From contig NZ_SACR01000001.1 in NCBI RefSeq assembly GCF_004016505.1, forward strand, positions 62,001-126,000: a stretch of 64,000 nt of DNA. The letters are read 5' to 3'. The position numbers and the translations under genes were made by a program. Below the pieces are notes generated by a model that was not told the DNA's origin, searched no databases, and saw only the letters and a program-made list of their open reading frames with translations. Position 1 is the stretch's first letter, and each line of letters starts with the position of its first letter. Of this stretch, positions 40,827 to 48,924 are shown in pieces. The stretch is from Rubrivivax rivuli. Its GTDB lineage: Bacteria; Pseudomonadota; Gammaproteobacteria; Burkholderiales; Burkholderiaceae_C.

Positions 40827-41615
40827 ATGGCCCTGAACCCCCGGATCGAGCGCTGGACGGGCAAGACCGCCTGGCTGGTGGGCGCCTCCACCGGCATCGG
40901 CCGCGCCACGGCCACCGCGCTGCACGCCGCCGGCGCGCGCGTGGTCGTCTCCGCGCGCGGCCGCGAGGCGCTGGACCGTTTCGTCAGCGAACACCCGGGC
41001 AGCGACGCCATCGCGCTGGATGCCACCGATCGCGAAGCCCTGCGCGACGCCGCCCAGCACATCGCGCGCGTGCACGGCCGCATCGACCTGGCGATGTACT
41101 GCGCCGGCACCTACAAGCCCATGCGCGCCCCGGCTTTCGATCTCGACGTGGCGCTGCAGCACGTGCAGGTGAACTACGTCGGCGCGCTCTACATGCTCGA
41201 TGCCGTGCTGCCTGTGCTGCAGGCCCAGGCCCAAGCCGGCCAGGACGCGGGCCACATCAGCCTGGTCAGCAGCGTGGCGGGTTTCCGCGGGCTGCCGCAG
41301 AGCCTGGCCTACGGGCCGACCAAGGCCGCGCTCATCAACCTGGCCGAGACGCTGTACCTCGACCTGCAGCCGCAGGGCATCGGCGTGTCGGTCATCAACC
41401 CGGGTTTCGTCGAGACGCCGCTCACCGCGCAGAACCAGTTCAAGATGCCCGCGCTCATCACGCCTCAAGACGCTGCGCGCGAGATCCTGCGCGGCTGGAA
41501 GAAGGGCGAGTTCGAGATCCACTTCCCGAAGCGCTTCACCTTCTGGATGCACGCGCTGCGCCACCTGGGCTACGGCCCCTACTTCGCGGCCGTGCGCCGC
41601 TCCACCGGCCTGTGA
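40827..41615 (+). CDS. Short-chain dehydrogenase/reductase
   Basis: A 262-residue NAD(P)-dependent oxidoreductase. The cofactor loop VGASTGIGRATATAL is at residues 18-32, with an Arg-containing SARGRE after strand two that favours NADP. Catalytic Ser lies in HISLVSSVAGF, and Tyr-x-x-x-Lys in LAYGPTKAAL. The C-terminal part has INPGFVETPLTAQ. Such reductases act on keto or hydroxy intermediates; within this operon a fatty-acyl or lipid carbonyl is a reasonable guess. The start follows a short A-rich ribosome site (AAAGAACAAG), and the stop overlaps the SnoaL-like GTG by four bases. Confidence 0.92.
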   Translation: MALNPRIERWTGKTAWLVGASTGIGRATATALHAAGARVVVSARGREALDRFVSEHPGSDAIALDATDREALRDAAQHIARVHGRIDLAMYCAGTYKPMRAPAFDLDVALQHVQVNYVGALYMLDAVLPVLQAQAQAGQDAGHISLVSSVAGFRGLPQSLAYGPTKAALINLAETLYLDLQPQGIGVSVINPGFVETPLTAQNQFKMPALITPQDAAREILRGWKKGEFEIHFPKRFTFWMHALRHLGYGPYFAAVRRSTGL

Positions 41616-42055
41616 ACACGCCGCGCCACGCCGACCCGCGCATCGCCGCCATCGTGCAGGCCTACGAGGCCTTGTCGCCGCAGGGCCTGGCACAGCTGGC
41701 GGAGATCTACACCGAAGACGCGCGCTTCAAGGACCCCTTCAACGAGGTGCAGGGCGTGCCGGCCATCACGGCCATCTTCGAGCACATGTTCCGCACGCTG
41801 GACGCGCCGCGCTTCAGGGTGCACGAGGCCGTGGTGCAGGGCCGGCAGTGCTTCCTGACCTGGGACTTCGTCTTCGGCCTGAAAGGCAGGGCGCAGCCGC
41901 CGCTGGTGGTGCGCGGCGCCTCGCACCTGCGCCTGGCCGAAGACGGCCGCATCGAGCTGCACCGCGACTACTGGGACGTGGCCGAAGAGCTCTACGAGAA
42001 GCTGCCCGTGCTGGGCGCCTTGATGCGCTGGCTCAAGCGCCGCGTGAACAGCTGA
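41612..42055 (+). CDS. SnoaL/NTF2-like protein
   Basis: A 147-residue cytosolic protein with the cone-shaped NTF2/SnoaL pattern: an N-terminal helix pair (IAAIVQAYEALSPQGLAQLA), the strand-turn EIYTEDARFKDPFNEVQG, and C-terminal strands with ASHLRLAEDGRIELHRDYW. Catalytic SnoaL-type proteins use Asp/His in the pocket; the DPFN and HRDYWD stretches could serve that role. It starts with GTG overlapping the SDR stop and is the last gene of the operon. An interspersed repeat begins 15 bases after its stop and may mark the transcript end. Function unknown. Confidence 0.88.
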   Translation: MNTPRHADPRIAAIVQAYEALSPQGLAQLAEIYTEDARFKDPFNEVQGVPAITAIFEHMFRTLDAPRFRVHEAVVQGRQCFLTWDFVFGLKGRAQPPLVVRGASHLRLAEDGRIELHRDYWDVAEELYEKLPVLGALMRWLKRRVNS

Positions 42056-42069
42056 AGGGATGCCATTGC

Positions 42070-42161
42070 ATCAAGCTTCCCGCCACGGAACCGGCTCCGC
42101 CGGGCCGTTGGCGGACGGCCCCCTCGGGGGGTAGCGAGCGCCAGCGAGCTTGGGGGCTCAA
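42070..42161 (+). repeat. Interspersed GC-rich repeat, copy 2
   Basis: The 53-base core at 42070-42122 starts ATCAAGCTTCCCGCCACGG and matches copy 1 (6628-6680, opposite strand) at 50 of 53 positions. The tail to 42161 adds CCCCCTCGGGGGG and the near-tandem GCGAGCGCCAGCGAGC, ending CTTGGGGGCT. It fills the gap between two convergent genes and forms several hairpins, consistent with a REP-like or transcription-ending role. Confidence 0.8.
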
Positions 42162-42164
42162 AGT

Positions 42165-42653
42165 TCAGCGTTGGCCTTCGGTGACCGATTGGGCCTGGAA
42201 CAGCCCGGACTTGTCGACGAAGTAGGTCTCTGTGTACTTCACCGTGCCGCCCGCTTGCTTGGCAGGCACCGGGAAGGGCGCGGCGCGCTTGATCATCGCG
42301 ATGACCCAGGGCGCCACCTCCTCGGCGGCCGGCTTGCGCACCACGCTGACGTTGACCACCTGGCCGGTGGCGTCGATCTCGGTCTCGACCATCATCACGC
42401 CGTACAGCAGCGGCGGCAGCTTGCCGCGGTAGACCCGCATCGGGTAGCAGGCGTAGAGGTGCTTGGCGGCGTCCACGCGGTACTCGCGCTCACCCTCGGT
42501 GGCCGATTCCTTGGGCTGCGTGCACAGCGGCGCCGGCACCATGCTGAACTGGGCCAGGGCCGGCGTGGCGGCCAACGCACCCGCGGCCATGGCGGCGCCC
42601 AAGAGGGCACGGCGCAGCATCAGGGCTGCCGGCGTCTTCGGTGTGATCTGCAT
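42165..42653 (-). CDS. Exported TonB-C-terminal-like protein
   Basis: A 162-residue periplasmic protein. The signal peptide is residues 1 to about 34 (LLGAAMAAGALAATPALAQ). The remainder resembles a TonB C-terminal module: YPMRVYRGKLPPLLYGVMMV, TEIDATGQVVNVSVVRKPA, then IAMIKRAAPFPVPAKQAGG and a final strand ending YFVDKSG. There is no N-terminal membrane anchor, so it is not a full energy transducer. There are two Cys (APLCTQP and LYACYP). I use the ATG at 42653, which starts the signal peptide with a GAGG about ten bases upstream; a second ATG at 42620 would shorten it. It is one of two such small TonB-like proteins in the window. Confidence 0.75.
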   Translation of the reverse strand: MQITPKTPAALMLRRALLGAAMAAGALAATPALAQFSMVPAPLCTQPKESATEGEREYRVDAAKHLYACYPMRVYRGKLPPLLYGVMMVETEIDATGQVVNVSVVRKPAAEEVAPWVIAMIKRAAPFPVPAKQAGGTVKYTETYFVDKSGLFQAQSVTEGQR

Positions 42654-42803
42654 GTTCTTGGCGGCCTCGAAGAGACGGGTGCCGGATTGCCGGCACAACG
42701 CGACGAGGTTACACGATGCCTTCGCCTCCTGGCATACGAAGCCCTGCGGAGTTGTGCGCAGGATGCGACGCCGAGACCGCCTGTTGCGCGCCGTTGCAGG
42801 CGG

Positions 42804-43790
42804 CTACCGCAACCAGCCCTTGCGCTTGAAGTAGAGGAAGGGCGCGGCCACCGAACACACCATCAGGCCGACGGCCAGCGCGTAGCCGTACTGCCACTTC
42901 AGTTCGGGCATGTGCTCGAAGTTCATGCCGTAGACGCTGGCGATCAGCGTCGGCGGCAGCAGCGCCACGCTGGCCACGGAGAAGATCTTGATGATCTTGT
43001 TCTGGTTGATGTTGATGAAGCCGACGGTGGCGTCCATCAGGAAGTTGATCTTGTCGAAGAGGAAGGCGGTGTGGCTGTCCAGGCTGTCGATGTCGCGCAG
43101 GATCTGACGCGCTTCCTCGAACTGCTCGGCATTGAGCATGCGGCTGCGCATCATGAAGCTCAAGGCGCGGCGTGTGTCCATCACGTTGCGACGGATGCGG
43201 CCGTTCAGGTCTTCCTCGCGCGCGATCGCCGTCAGCGCGGCGCCGGCGACCTGGTCGTTCACGTCCTGCGTCAGCACGCTGGCGCTGACCTTCTCCAGCC
43301 CGTCGTAGATGCCTTCCAGGCGGTCGGCGCTGTACTCGGCATCGGCGTCGTAGAGCTTCAGCAGCACGTCCTTGGCGTCTTCGATCAGCGCCGGGATGCG
43401 CCGCGCGCGCAGGCGCAGCAGGCGGAAGACGGGCAGGTCTTCGGCGTGGATGGAGAACAGCACGTTCTTCGAGAGGATGAAGGCCACGCGCACGTTGCGC
43501 GCGGGCTGGGCTTCGCTGCCCTTGGCGGGGTCATCGGCGTCCACCAGGAAGTCGGAGCGGATGTGCAGCTCGCCGTTGTCTTCTTCGTAGAAACGGGCCG
43601 ACTCTTCGAGGTCGTCGTCGATGACGCCGGCCGGGATGCTGAGGCCGAAGCACTGGTGCACCCAGGCCTTTTCTTCCTCGGTGGGGCTCTCCAGGTCCAC
43701 CCACACCGGTTGCAGCAGCGCCAGCGCGTCGAGCTGGGAAATCTCGGCCTGGACCAGCCGGCCCTGGGCCAGCGTGAAGACGTTGAGCAT
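42804..43790 (-). CDS. corA: CorA-family magnesium/cobalt channel
   Basis: A 328-residue divalent-cation channel. The N-terminal cytosolic alpha/beta domain is followed by a long helix and two C-terminal membrane helices. The selectivity signature YGMNFEHMPEL lies between them near residue 285, with a short cytosolic KRKGWLR end after the second helix. The length and topology are those of E. coli CorA (316 residues). The ATG at 43790 opens MLNVFTLAQGRLVQ. Upstream lies a G-rich tract. No Mg-responsive leader was recognised. The assignment rests on the GMN motif and overall architecture and is firm. Confidence 0.95.
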   Translation of the reverse strand: MLNVFTLAQGRLVQAEISQLDALALLQPVWVDLESPTEEEKAWVHQCFGLSIPAGVIDDDLEESARFYEEDNGELHIRSDFLVDADDPAKGSEAQPARNVRVAFILSKNVLFSIHAEDLPVFRLLRLRARRIPALIEDAKDVLLKLYDADAEYSADRLEGIYDGLEKVSASVLTQDVNDQVAGAALTAIAREEDLNGRIRRNVMDTRRALSFMMRSRMLNAEQFEEARQILRDIDSLDSHTAFLFDKINFLMDATVGFININQNKIIKIFSVASVALLPPTLIASVYGMNFEHMPELKWQYGYALAVGLMVCSVAAPFLYFKRKGWLR

Positions 43791-43808
43791 GTGGCAACTT
43801 CCGAAACA

Positions 43809-43859
43809 GGGGCCCGGGCGGGGGCGCCGGGGCGGGGGCTGCGAGAGGGGCGGCTGGGG
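43809..43859 (+). other. G-run tract, potential G-quadruplex, upstream of corA
   Basis: Seven runs of three to five G on the plus strand (43809-12, 43816-18, 43820-24, 43829-32, 43834-38, 43847-50, 43856-59) with loops of one to eight bases. It lies in the 233-base gap between corA and the divergent unknown gene, i.e. in the promoter zone of both. No other feature was found in that gap. Confidence 0.5.
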
Positions 43860-44023
43860 TGCCGTCTCGCCCGGCCGCGTGGCAGCCGGCCAGGACGGCT
43901 AGCGCGCAGAGGCGGGTTCCTGGGCCGTTTCCAAGGCATTCCTCCGGAAGTTCAGCGTGGAATTATGCCCCGCGGTGCCGAGGCCCACGGCGGCTGGTGC
44001 GCCCCTGGTGGCAGACTCGGCGC

Positions 44024-45283
44024 ATGAAGAAATGGATGCTCGCCGCAGCGGCCGTGCCGCTGCTGGCCGGGCTGGCGGTGCTGGTGGCGGTGGTGGCGGC
44101 GCTGCAAGCCGAGCCCTCGGTCAGCCTGCAGGCCGAACCGGTGGCCGAGGACGTGGCCCGTGCACTGGCCTTGGTGCGCGCACACGACCCGCGGCGCGCC
44201 ACGCCAGGCCGCGTGAGCGCGCTGCGCCTGAGCGAGCGCGACGTGGAGGTGCTGCTCAACCAGGCCGCGCTGCGCCGCCACGCGCCCTCGGCCGGCAGCG
44301 TGAGCCTGCAGCGCGGCAGCGCGCTCGTGAAGGCCAGCCTGCACCTGCCGGCCAACCCCTTCGGCCGTTGGCTGAACGTGCAGCTGCGCCTGCGCGAGAC
44401 GGGCGGCCTGCCCGCGCTGGACGAGTTGCAGGTGGGGCGCCTGCCCCTGCCCGCCTGGGCCGGCGAGAAGCTGTTGCGCTGGGCCGCCGAACGGGCCGGC
44501 CTGCAGCCGCAATGGCAGGCCGCCAGCGAGGTGGTGCGCCGCGTGAGTTTCGGCGCGCAGCAACTGGCGGTGGTCTATGCCTGGCAGGACGACAGCTCCG
44601 AGCGCCTGCTGGGCGGGCTGGTGCCGCCCGACCAGCAGCAGCGCTTGCGGGTCTATGCCGAGCACTTGGCCGCGGTGACGGCGCGCCAGTCGCCGGGCTG
44701 GTCGGTGCCCCTGCCTGGCGTGCTGGCGCCCCTGTTCGCGCTGGCGCGCCAACGCAGCGCGGCCCCCGGTGCCGACGCCGCGGCCGAAAACCGCGCGGCG
44801 CTGGTGGTGCTGACGCTCTACGTCAACGGCCGCACCATGGGCGCGCTGCTGCCGGCAGCGCGCAACTGGCCACAACCGCGCCCGATGCAGGTGACGCTGG
44901 ACGGCCGCGCCGACTTTCCGCGCCACCTGCTGGTGTCGGCGGCCCTGGCGGCCGAGGGCACCAGCCCGCTGTCGCGCGCCATCGGCGTGTACAAGGAACT
45001 GGCCGATTCACGCGGCGGCAGCGGTTTCAGCTTCAACGACATGGCGGCCAACCGCGCGGGCATCCGCCTGGGTGAACGGGCCGTGCGCGACCCGCAGCGC
45101 CTGCAGGCGGCTTTGGCCGCAGCCCAGCGGGACGGCGACGTGATGCCCCCTTGGCAGGACCTGGCCGAGTTCATGGACGAGGCCAGCTTTGTCAAACGCT
45201 TCGGCGGCGTGGGCGCGCCCGCCTACGAGGCGCAGCTTCAGGAGATCGACCGCCGCGTGGCGGCGCTGCCGGTGCTGCGTTAG
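44024..45283 (+). CDS. Uncharacterised membrane-anchored protein
   Basis: A 419-residue protein that I do not recognise. One N-terminal hydrophobic segment (MLAAAAVPLLAGLAVLVAVV, residues 5-24) suggests a type II membrane anchor with the rest in the periplasm. The remainder is Ala/Leu/Arg-rich and mostly soluble, with stretches such as LRLSERDVEVLLNQAALRRH and PFGRWLNVQLRLRETGG, and ends in a cluster of charged helices (QLQEIDRRVAALPVLR). There are no Cys and no obvious enzyme motif. Proteins of this general build occur in other proteobacteria as hypotheticals. The ATG at 44024 directly precedes the anchor. Its stop overlaps the convergent methyltransferase stop by four bases. Confidence 0.75.
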   Translation: MKKWMLAAAAVPLLAGLAVLVAVVAALQAEPSVSLQAEPVAEDVARALALVRAHDPRRATPGRVSALRLSERDVEVLLNQAALRRHAPSAGSVSLQRGSALVKASLHLPANPFGRWLNVQLRLRETGGLPALDELQVGRLPLPAWAGEKLLRWAAERAGLQPQWQAASEVVRRVSFGAQQLAVVYAWQDDSSERLLGGLVPPDQQQRLRVYAEHLAAVTARQSPGWSVPLPGVLAPLFALARQRSAAPGADAAAENRAALVVLTLYVNGRTMGALLPAARNWPQPRPMQVTLDGRADFPRHLLVSAALAAEGTSPLSRAIGVYKELADSRGGSGFSFNDMAANRAGIRLGERAVRDPQRLQAALAAAQRDGDVMPPWQDLAEFMDEASFVKRFGGVGAPAYEAQLQEIDRRVAALPVLR

Positions 45284-46473
45284 CCCCGGTGGGTGCCCGC
45301 CACGAGGTCGAAGCGGAAGAGTCGGCACTCGATGGGGCCGTTCCACATCGGCACCCGGCGGCTCTCCTTCAACCGCATCAGGCCCGGCAGCTTCATGTCG
45401 GGGCTGAGCAGCCAGGCCGTCCAGCCCGGGTACTGGCGCTTCCAGTTCGCAGCCAGCGCACCGAAGAACTCGGCGGAGCTGCCGCCCCCTTCGAAGCCTT
45501 CGCGGGCCGTGGCCGTGCCTTGGCCTTTCGGGGCGATGCGCTCGCCGTAAGGCGGATTCATCAGGATCACGCCGCGCTCGGCCGGTGGTGGGCGCTGCAG
45601 GGCATCGGCGGTCTTGAAATCGATGGCCTGCAAGACCCCGGCGCGCTCGGCGTTGCGGGTGGCGAAGTCGGTCATGCGGAAGCTCACGTCGCCGGCGTAC
45701 ACGGCCACAGCCGGCGCGTGCACACGCGCCTGCGCGGCCTGCTGCATCTCGCGCCAGGCGGCCATGTGGGCGCGGAAGGGCAAGAGGCGCTCAAAGGCAA
45801 ACCGCCGCTGACCGCCGGGCGCGATGCCGCAGGCCATCTGCGCCGCTTCCACCGCGATGGTGCCGGCGCCGCAGCAGGGGTCGAAAAGCGGGCCGTCCTC
45901 GGCGCGGCCCTGCCAGCCGGCGGCCGCCAGCATGGCCGCGGCCAGCGTTTCCTTCAGCGGCGCTTCGCCGGTGTCTTCACGCCAGCCGCGCTTGAACAGC
46001 GCCTCGCCCGAAGTGTCGACATACAGCGTGGCGTGCTCCGGGCCCACGAACAGCGCGATGGGCAGGTCGGGCCGGCGCGTGTCGACACTGGGCCGCTCGC
46101 CGGTCTGCTCGCGCAGCGTGTCGCAGACCGCGTCCTTGATGCGCAGCGCGGCGAAGTTCAGGCTCTGCAGCGGTGACCGCTGCGCGCTCACGTCCACGCG
46201 CAGCGTCTGCGCCGGGCTGATCCATTCGCCCCAGGGCACGCGCCGCGCCAGTTCGTAGAGGTCGTGTTCGTCGCGGTAGTAGCCGTCGATCAAGGGCCAC
46301 AGCACGCGCGTGGCCAGGCGGCTTTCCAGGTTCAGCCGCATCGCCGTGCGCGCATCGCCTTCCACCCACACGCCACCGCGCGTGGCCTCTGCCGTGGTGC
46401 CGGTGATGCGCTGCACTTCGTCGGCCAGCAGCGCTTCCACGCCACCGGCGCAGGGCAGGAAGAGGCCCGGCAT
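45280..46473 (-). CDS. RlmL-like rRNA (guanine-N2)-methyltransferase
   Basis: A 397-residue class I methyltransferase with an N-terminal THUMP RNA-binding domain (residues ~1-160). The SAM site PLFDPCCGAGTIAVEAAQ is near residue 200; the catalytic NPPYGER motif is near 320. The arrangement matches the N-terminal (RlmL, m2G2445) part of E. coli RlmKL; the C-terminal RlmK half is absent, which is usual outside enterics. It would methylate 23S rRNA. The start shares the A of the rpoN stop (TGATG), so it is translationally coupled to rpoN, an unusual partner. Another member of the THUMP-methyltransferase group cannot be excluded. Confidence 0.9.
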   Translation of the reverse strand: MPGLFLPCAGGVEALLADEVQRITGTTAEATRGGVWVEGDARTAMRLNLESRLATRVLWPLIDGYYRDEHDLYELARRVPWGEWISPAQTLRVDVSAQRSPLQSLNFAALRIKDAVCDTLREQTGERPSVDTRRPDLPIALFVGPEHATLYVDTSGEALFKRGWREDTGEAPLKETLAAAMLAAAGWQGRAEDGPLFDPCCGAGTIAVEAAQMACGIAPGGQRRFAFERLLPFRAHMAAWREMQQAAQARVHAPAVAVYAGDVSFRMTDFATRNAERAGVLQAIDFKTADALQRPPPAERGVILMNPPYGERIAPKGQGTATAREGFEGGGSSAEFFGALAANWKRQYPGWTAWLLSPDMKLPGLMRLKESRRVPMWNGPIECRLFRFDLVAGTHRG

Positions 46474-48023
46474 CAGATGGCCTTGCGCAAGGAAGCGGGC
46501 GCGATCTTCAGCGACTCGCGGTACTTCGCCACCGTGCGCCGCGCCACCTGAATGCCCTGCTCTTCCAGCATGTCGGAGAGCTGGCTGTCGGACAGCGGCT
46601 TCTTCGGGTCTTCGGCGGTGACGAACTGCTGGATCAGCGCGCGCACTGCCGTGCTGCTGGCGTTGCCGCCGGCCTCGGTGTTCAGGCTGCTGCCGAAGAA
46701 GTACTTCAGCTCGAAGGTGCCCTGCGGCGTGGCCATGTACTTGGCCGTGGTCACGCGCGAGATGGTGCTTTCGTGCAAGCCCAGTTCATCGGCGATCTCG
46801 CGCAGCACCAGCGGCTTCATCGCGATGGCGCCGTGCGTGAAGAAGGCCTTCTGGCGCTCGACGATGGCCTTGCTGACGCGCAGGATGGTGTCGAAGCGCT
46901 GCTGGATGTTCTTCACGAACCAGCGTGCTTCCTGCAAGCGCGAGCTGAGGCCCGGGTTGGCGGCATTGCCGCGCTGGCCGCGCGCGGCGGCGGCGTACAG
47001 GTCGTTGATGCGCAGCTTGGGCATCACGTCGGGGTTCAGCACCACGGCCAGGCCGCGGCCGCTCTTGCGCACGATGACGTCGGGCACCACCACGGTGGCC
47101 TCGGCGTTGCCGAAGGGCCGACCGGGCTTGGGCTCGCACTGGCGGATGAGCGCCTGCGCCTGGCGCACCAGGTTTTCATCGCAGCCGGTCAGCGCGGTCA
47201 GGCGCTTCATGTCGCGGCGGGCCAGCAGTTCGAGGTACTGGTCGCAGATGCGCAAGGCCAGCTGGCGCGCGGCGCACTTCGGCGTCTGCAGCAGCTGCAG
47301 GCTCAGGCATTCGCCGAGGTTGCGCGCGCCCACGCCCGCAGGCTCCAGGCTCTGCAGCCATTTCAGCGCGCAACGCAGGCGGTCGGCGAGGTCGGCGCGC
47401 GCTTCCTCGTCGTCCTGCAGGCCCATCATCTCGGCCAGGCGCTCTGCAATCTCTTCCAGCGGGTCGGCCAGGTAGCCGTCGCCGTCCAGGCTTTCGATCA
47501 GCACCATCAGCGCGGCCTGGTCGGGGGCCGACAGGCGCATGCCCATCACCTGCAGGCGCAGGTGGTCTTCGAGCGAGCCGCTGCTGCTGCGGCGCTCGTG
47601 CGGATCGAGCTCGTCGCCTTCGCCGGTGGCGGCGGAGGACGACGGCGTCTCGCGGATGCCGTCGAAGTCATCGCGCTCGGTGCCGTTCTCCCAGTCTTCG
47701 CGCTCGGTGGTGCCGAACTCGTCACCGCGGATCTCGGCAGCCGTGTCGCCGCCGCTGTCGCCGCCGCTCTCGCCAGCATCGCTGCTGGTTTCGGCATCGG
47801 CCGTGCGGTCGGCCACGCGGTCGACGGCCTGTCGCTCCAGCGGTGTTTCGAAGGGGTTGGCCGGCAGTTCTTCGTCCGTCTCCAGGAAGGGGTTCTGCTC
47901 GAGCATCTGCCCCACCTCCTGGTGCAGCTCGAGCGTGCTGAGCTGCAAGAGGCGGATGGATTGCTGCAACTGGGGCGTGAGCGCCAGGTGCTGCGAGAGC
48001 CGGACCTGAAGTGATGGCTTCAT
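46473..48023 (-). CDS. rpoN: RNA polymerase sigma-54 factor
   Basis: Sigma-54, 516 residues, which recruits core polymerase to -24/-12 promoters that need AAA+ activators. Region I is Gln/Leu-rich (LALTPQLQQSIRLLQ, then LSTLELHQEVGQML). Region II (residues ~55-150) is an acidic, low-complexity linker. Region III holds the core-binding and DNA-contact domains, including HESTISRVTTAKYMATPQG near residue 430. The RpoN box ARRTVAKYRE is at the C-terminus. It overlaps the downstream rRNA methyltransferase by one base and is separated from lptB by a 106-base stretch that holds a repeat element. The usual hpf/ptsN genes do not follow. Confidence 0.97.
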   Translation of the reverse strand: MKPSLQVRLSQHLALTPQLQQSIRLLQLSTLELHQEVGQMLEQNPFLETDEELPANPFETPLERQAVDRVADRTADAETSSDAGESGGDSGGDTAAEIRGDEFGTTEREDWENGTERDDFDGIRETPSSSAATGEGDELDPHERRSSSGSLEDHLRLQVMGMRLSAPDQAALMVLIESLDGDGYLADPLEEIAERLAEMMGLQDDEEARADLADRLRCALKWLQSLEPAGVGARNLGECLSLQLLQTPKCAARQLALRICDQYLELLARRDMKRLTALTGCDENLVRQAQALIRQCEPKPGRPFGNAEATVVVPDVIVRKSGRGLAVVLNPDVMPKLRINDLYAAAARGQRGNAANPGLSSRLQEARWFVKNIQQRFDTILRVSKAIVERQKAFFTHGAIAMKPLVLREIADELGLHESTISRVTTAKYMATPQGTFELKYFFGSSLNTEAGGNASSTAVRALIQQFVTAEDPKKPLSDSQLSDMLEEQGIQVARRTVAKYRESLKIAPASLRKAI

Positions 48024-48041
48024 GGCCGCAGCCCGCTCAAG

Positions 48042-48122
48042 CCCACGCGCGGGGCCGGCTTTGCCGGACCGCAGCGTGAGCCCCCTTGGGGGGTGCCGAA
48101 GGCGCGTAGCGACAAGGCTGGG
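48042..48122 (+). repeat. Diverged interspersed repeat between lptB and rpoN
   Basis: Contains CCGGCTTTGCCGGACCG (compare CCGGCTCCGCCGGGCCG in copy 2), then GAGCCCCCTTGGGGGGTG and a tail ending GGCTGGGGGCTC, the same order of modules as the 42.1 kb element but without the first third. It fills most of the lptB-rpoN gap and forms two hairpins in the transcript (around GTCCGGCAAAGCCGGC and CCCCCCAAGGGGGC). Confidence 0.65.
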
Positions 48123-48129
48123 GGCTCCA

Positions 48130-48924
48130 TCACATGCGGAAGTTTTCGCCCAGATACACCTTGCGCACTTCGGCGTTCGCGACGATCTCTTGAGCCGTGC
48201 CCTCGGCCAGCACGCGCCCGTCGCTGATGATGTAGGCGCGGTCGCAGATGCCCAGCGTCTCGCGCACGTTGTGGTCGGTGATGAGCACGCCGATGCCGCG
48301 TGAGCGCAGGAACTGGATGATCTTCTGGATTTCGATCACCGCGATGGGGTCGACGCCGGCGAAGGGCTCGTCCAGCAGGATGAAGCGCGGCTGCGTGGCC
48401 AGGGCGCGCGCGATCTCCACACGCCGGCGTTCGCCACCCGACAGCGCCGGGGCCGGCGAGTCGCGCAGCTTCTCGATGCTCAGGTCGTGCAGCAGCCCGT
48501 TGAGCAGGTCCTCGATCACCGCCGCCTTCAACGGCCGGCCATCGGCGCCGCGCTGCAGTTCCAGCACGGCACGGATGTTCTCCTCCACCGTGAGCTTGCG
48601 GAAGATGGAGGCTTCCTGCGGCAGGTAGCTCAAACCCAGGCGCGAGCGGTGGTGGATGGGCAGGCCCTGCACCGGCTGACCGTCGATGCGGATCTCGCCC
48701 TGGTCGGCCCGCACCAGGCCCACCACCATGTAAAAGGTGGTGGTCTTGCCCGCACCGTTGGGGCCGAGCAGGCCCACCACCTCGCCGGCGCCCACGGCCA
48801 GGTGCACTTCCTTCACGACCATGCGCGCGCCGTAGCTCTTCTGCAGGCCCGTGGCCTCCAGCCGGCTGCCGGCGGCAGGCGCTGGCGTGGCCACCGCGGT
48901 GGCAGAAGCCTCGGCCGCTTCCAT
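48130..48924 (-). CDS. lptB: LPS export ABC transporter ATP-binding protein
   Basis: LptB, 264 residues, the ATPase that drives lipopolysaccharide extraction with LptFG. Walker [15 protein letters not shown] is near residue 57; the Q-loop sits in [15 protein letters not shown]. The signature motif is [16 protein letters not shown], Walker B is [13 protein letters not shown], and the H-loop is [13 protein letters not shown]. An N-terminal extension of about 22 Ala-rich residues precedes the usual start. The ATG at 48924 overlaps the lptA stop (TGATG). The C-terminus ends in YLGENFRM, typical for LptB. Membrane partners LptF/G and LptC are not in the window. Confidence 0.96.
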   Translation of the reverse strand: MEAAEASATAVATPAPAAGSRLEATGLQKSYGARMVVKEVHLAVGAGEVVGLLGPNGAGKTTTFYMVVGLVRADQGEIRIDGQPVQGLPIHHRSRLGLSYLPQEASIFRKLTVEENIRAVLELQRGADGRPLKAAVIEDLLNGLLHDLSIEKLRDSPAPALSGGERRRVEIARALATQPRFILLDEPFAGVDPIAVIEIQKIIQFLRSRGIGVLITDHNVRETLGICDRAYIISDGRVLAEGTAQEIVANAEVRKVYLGENFRM

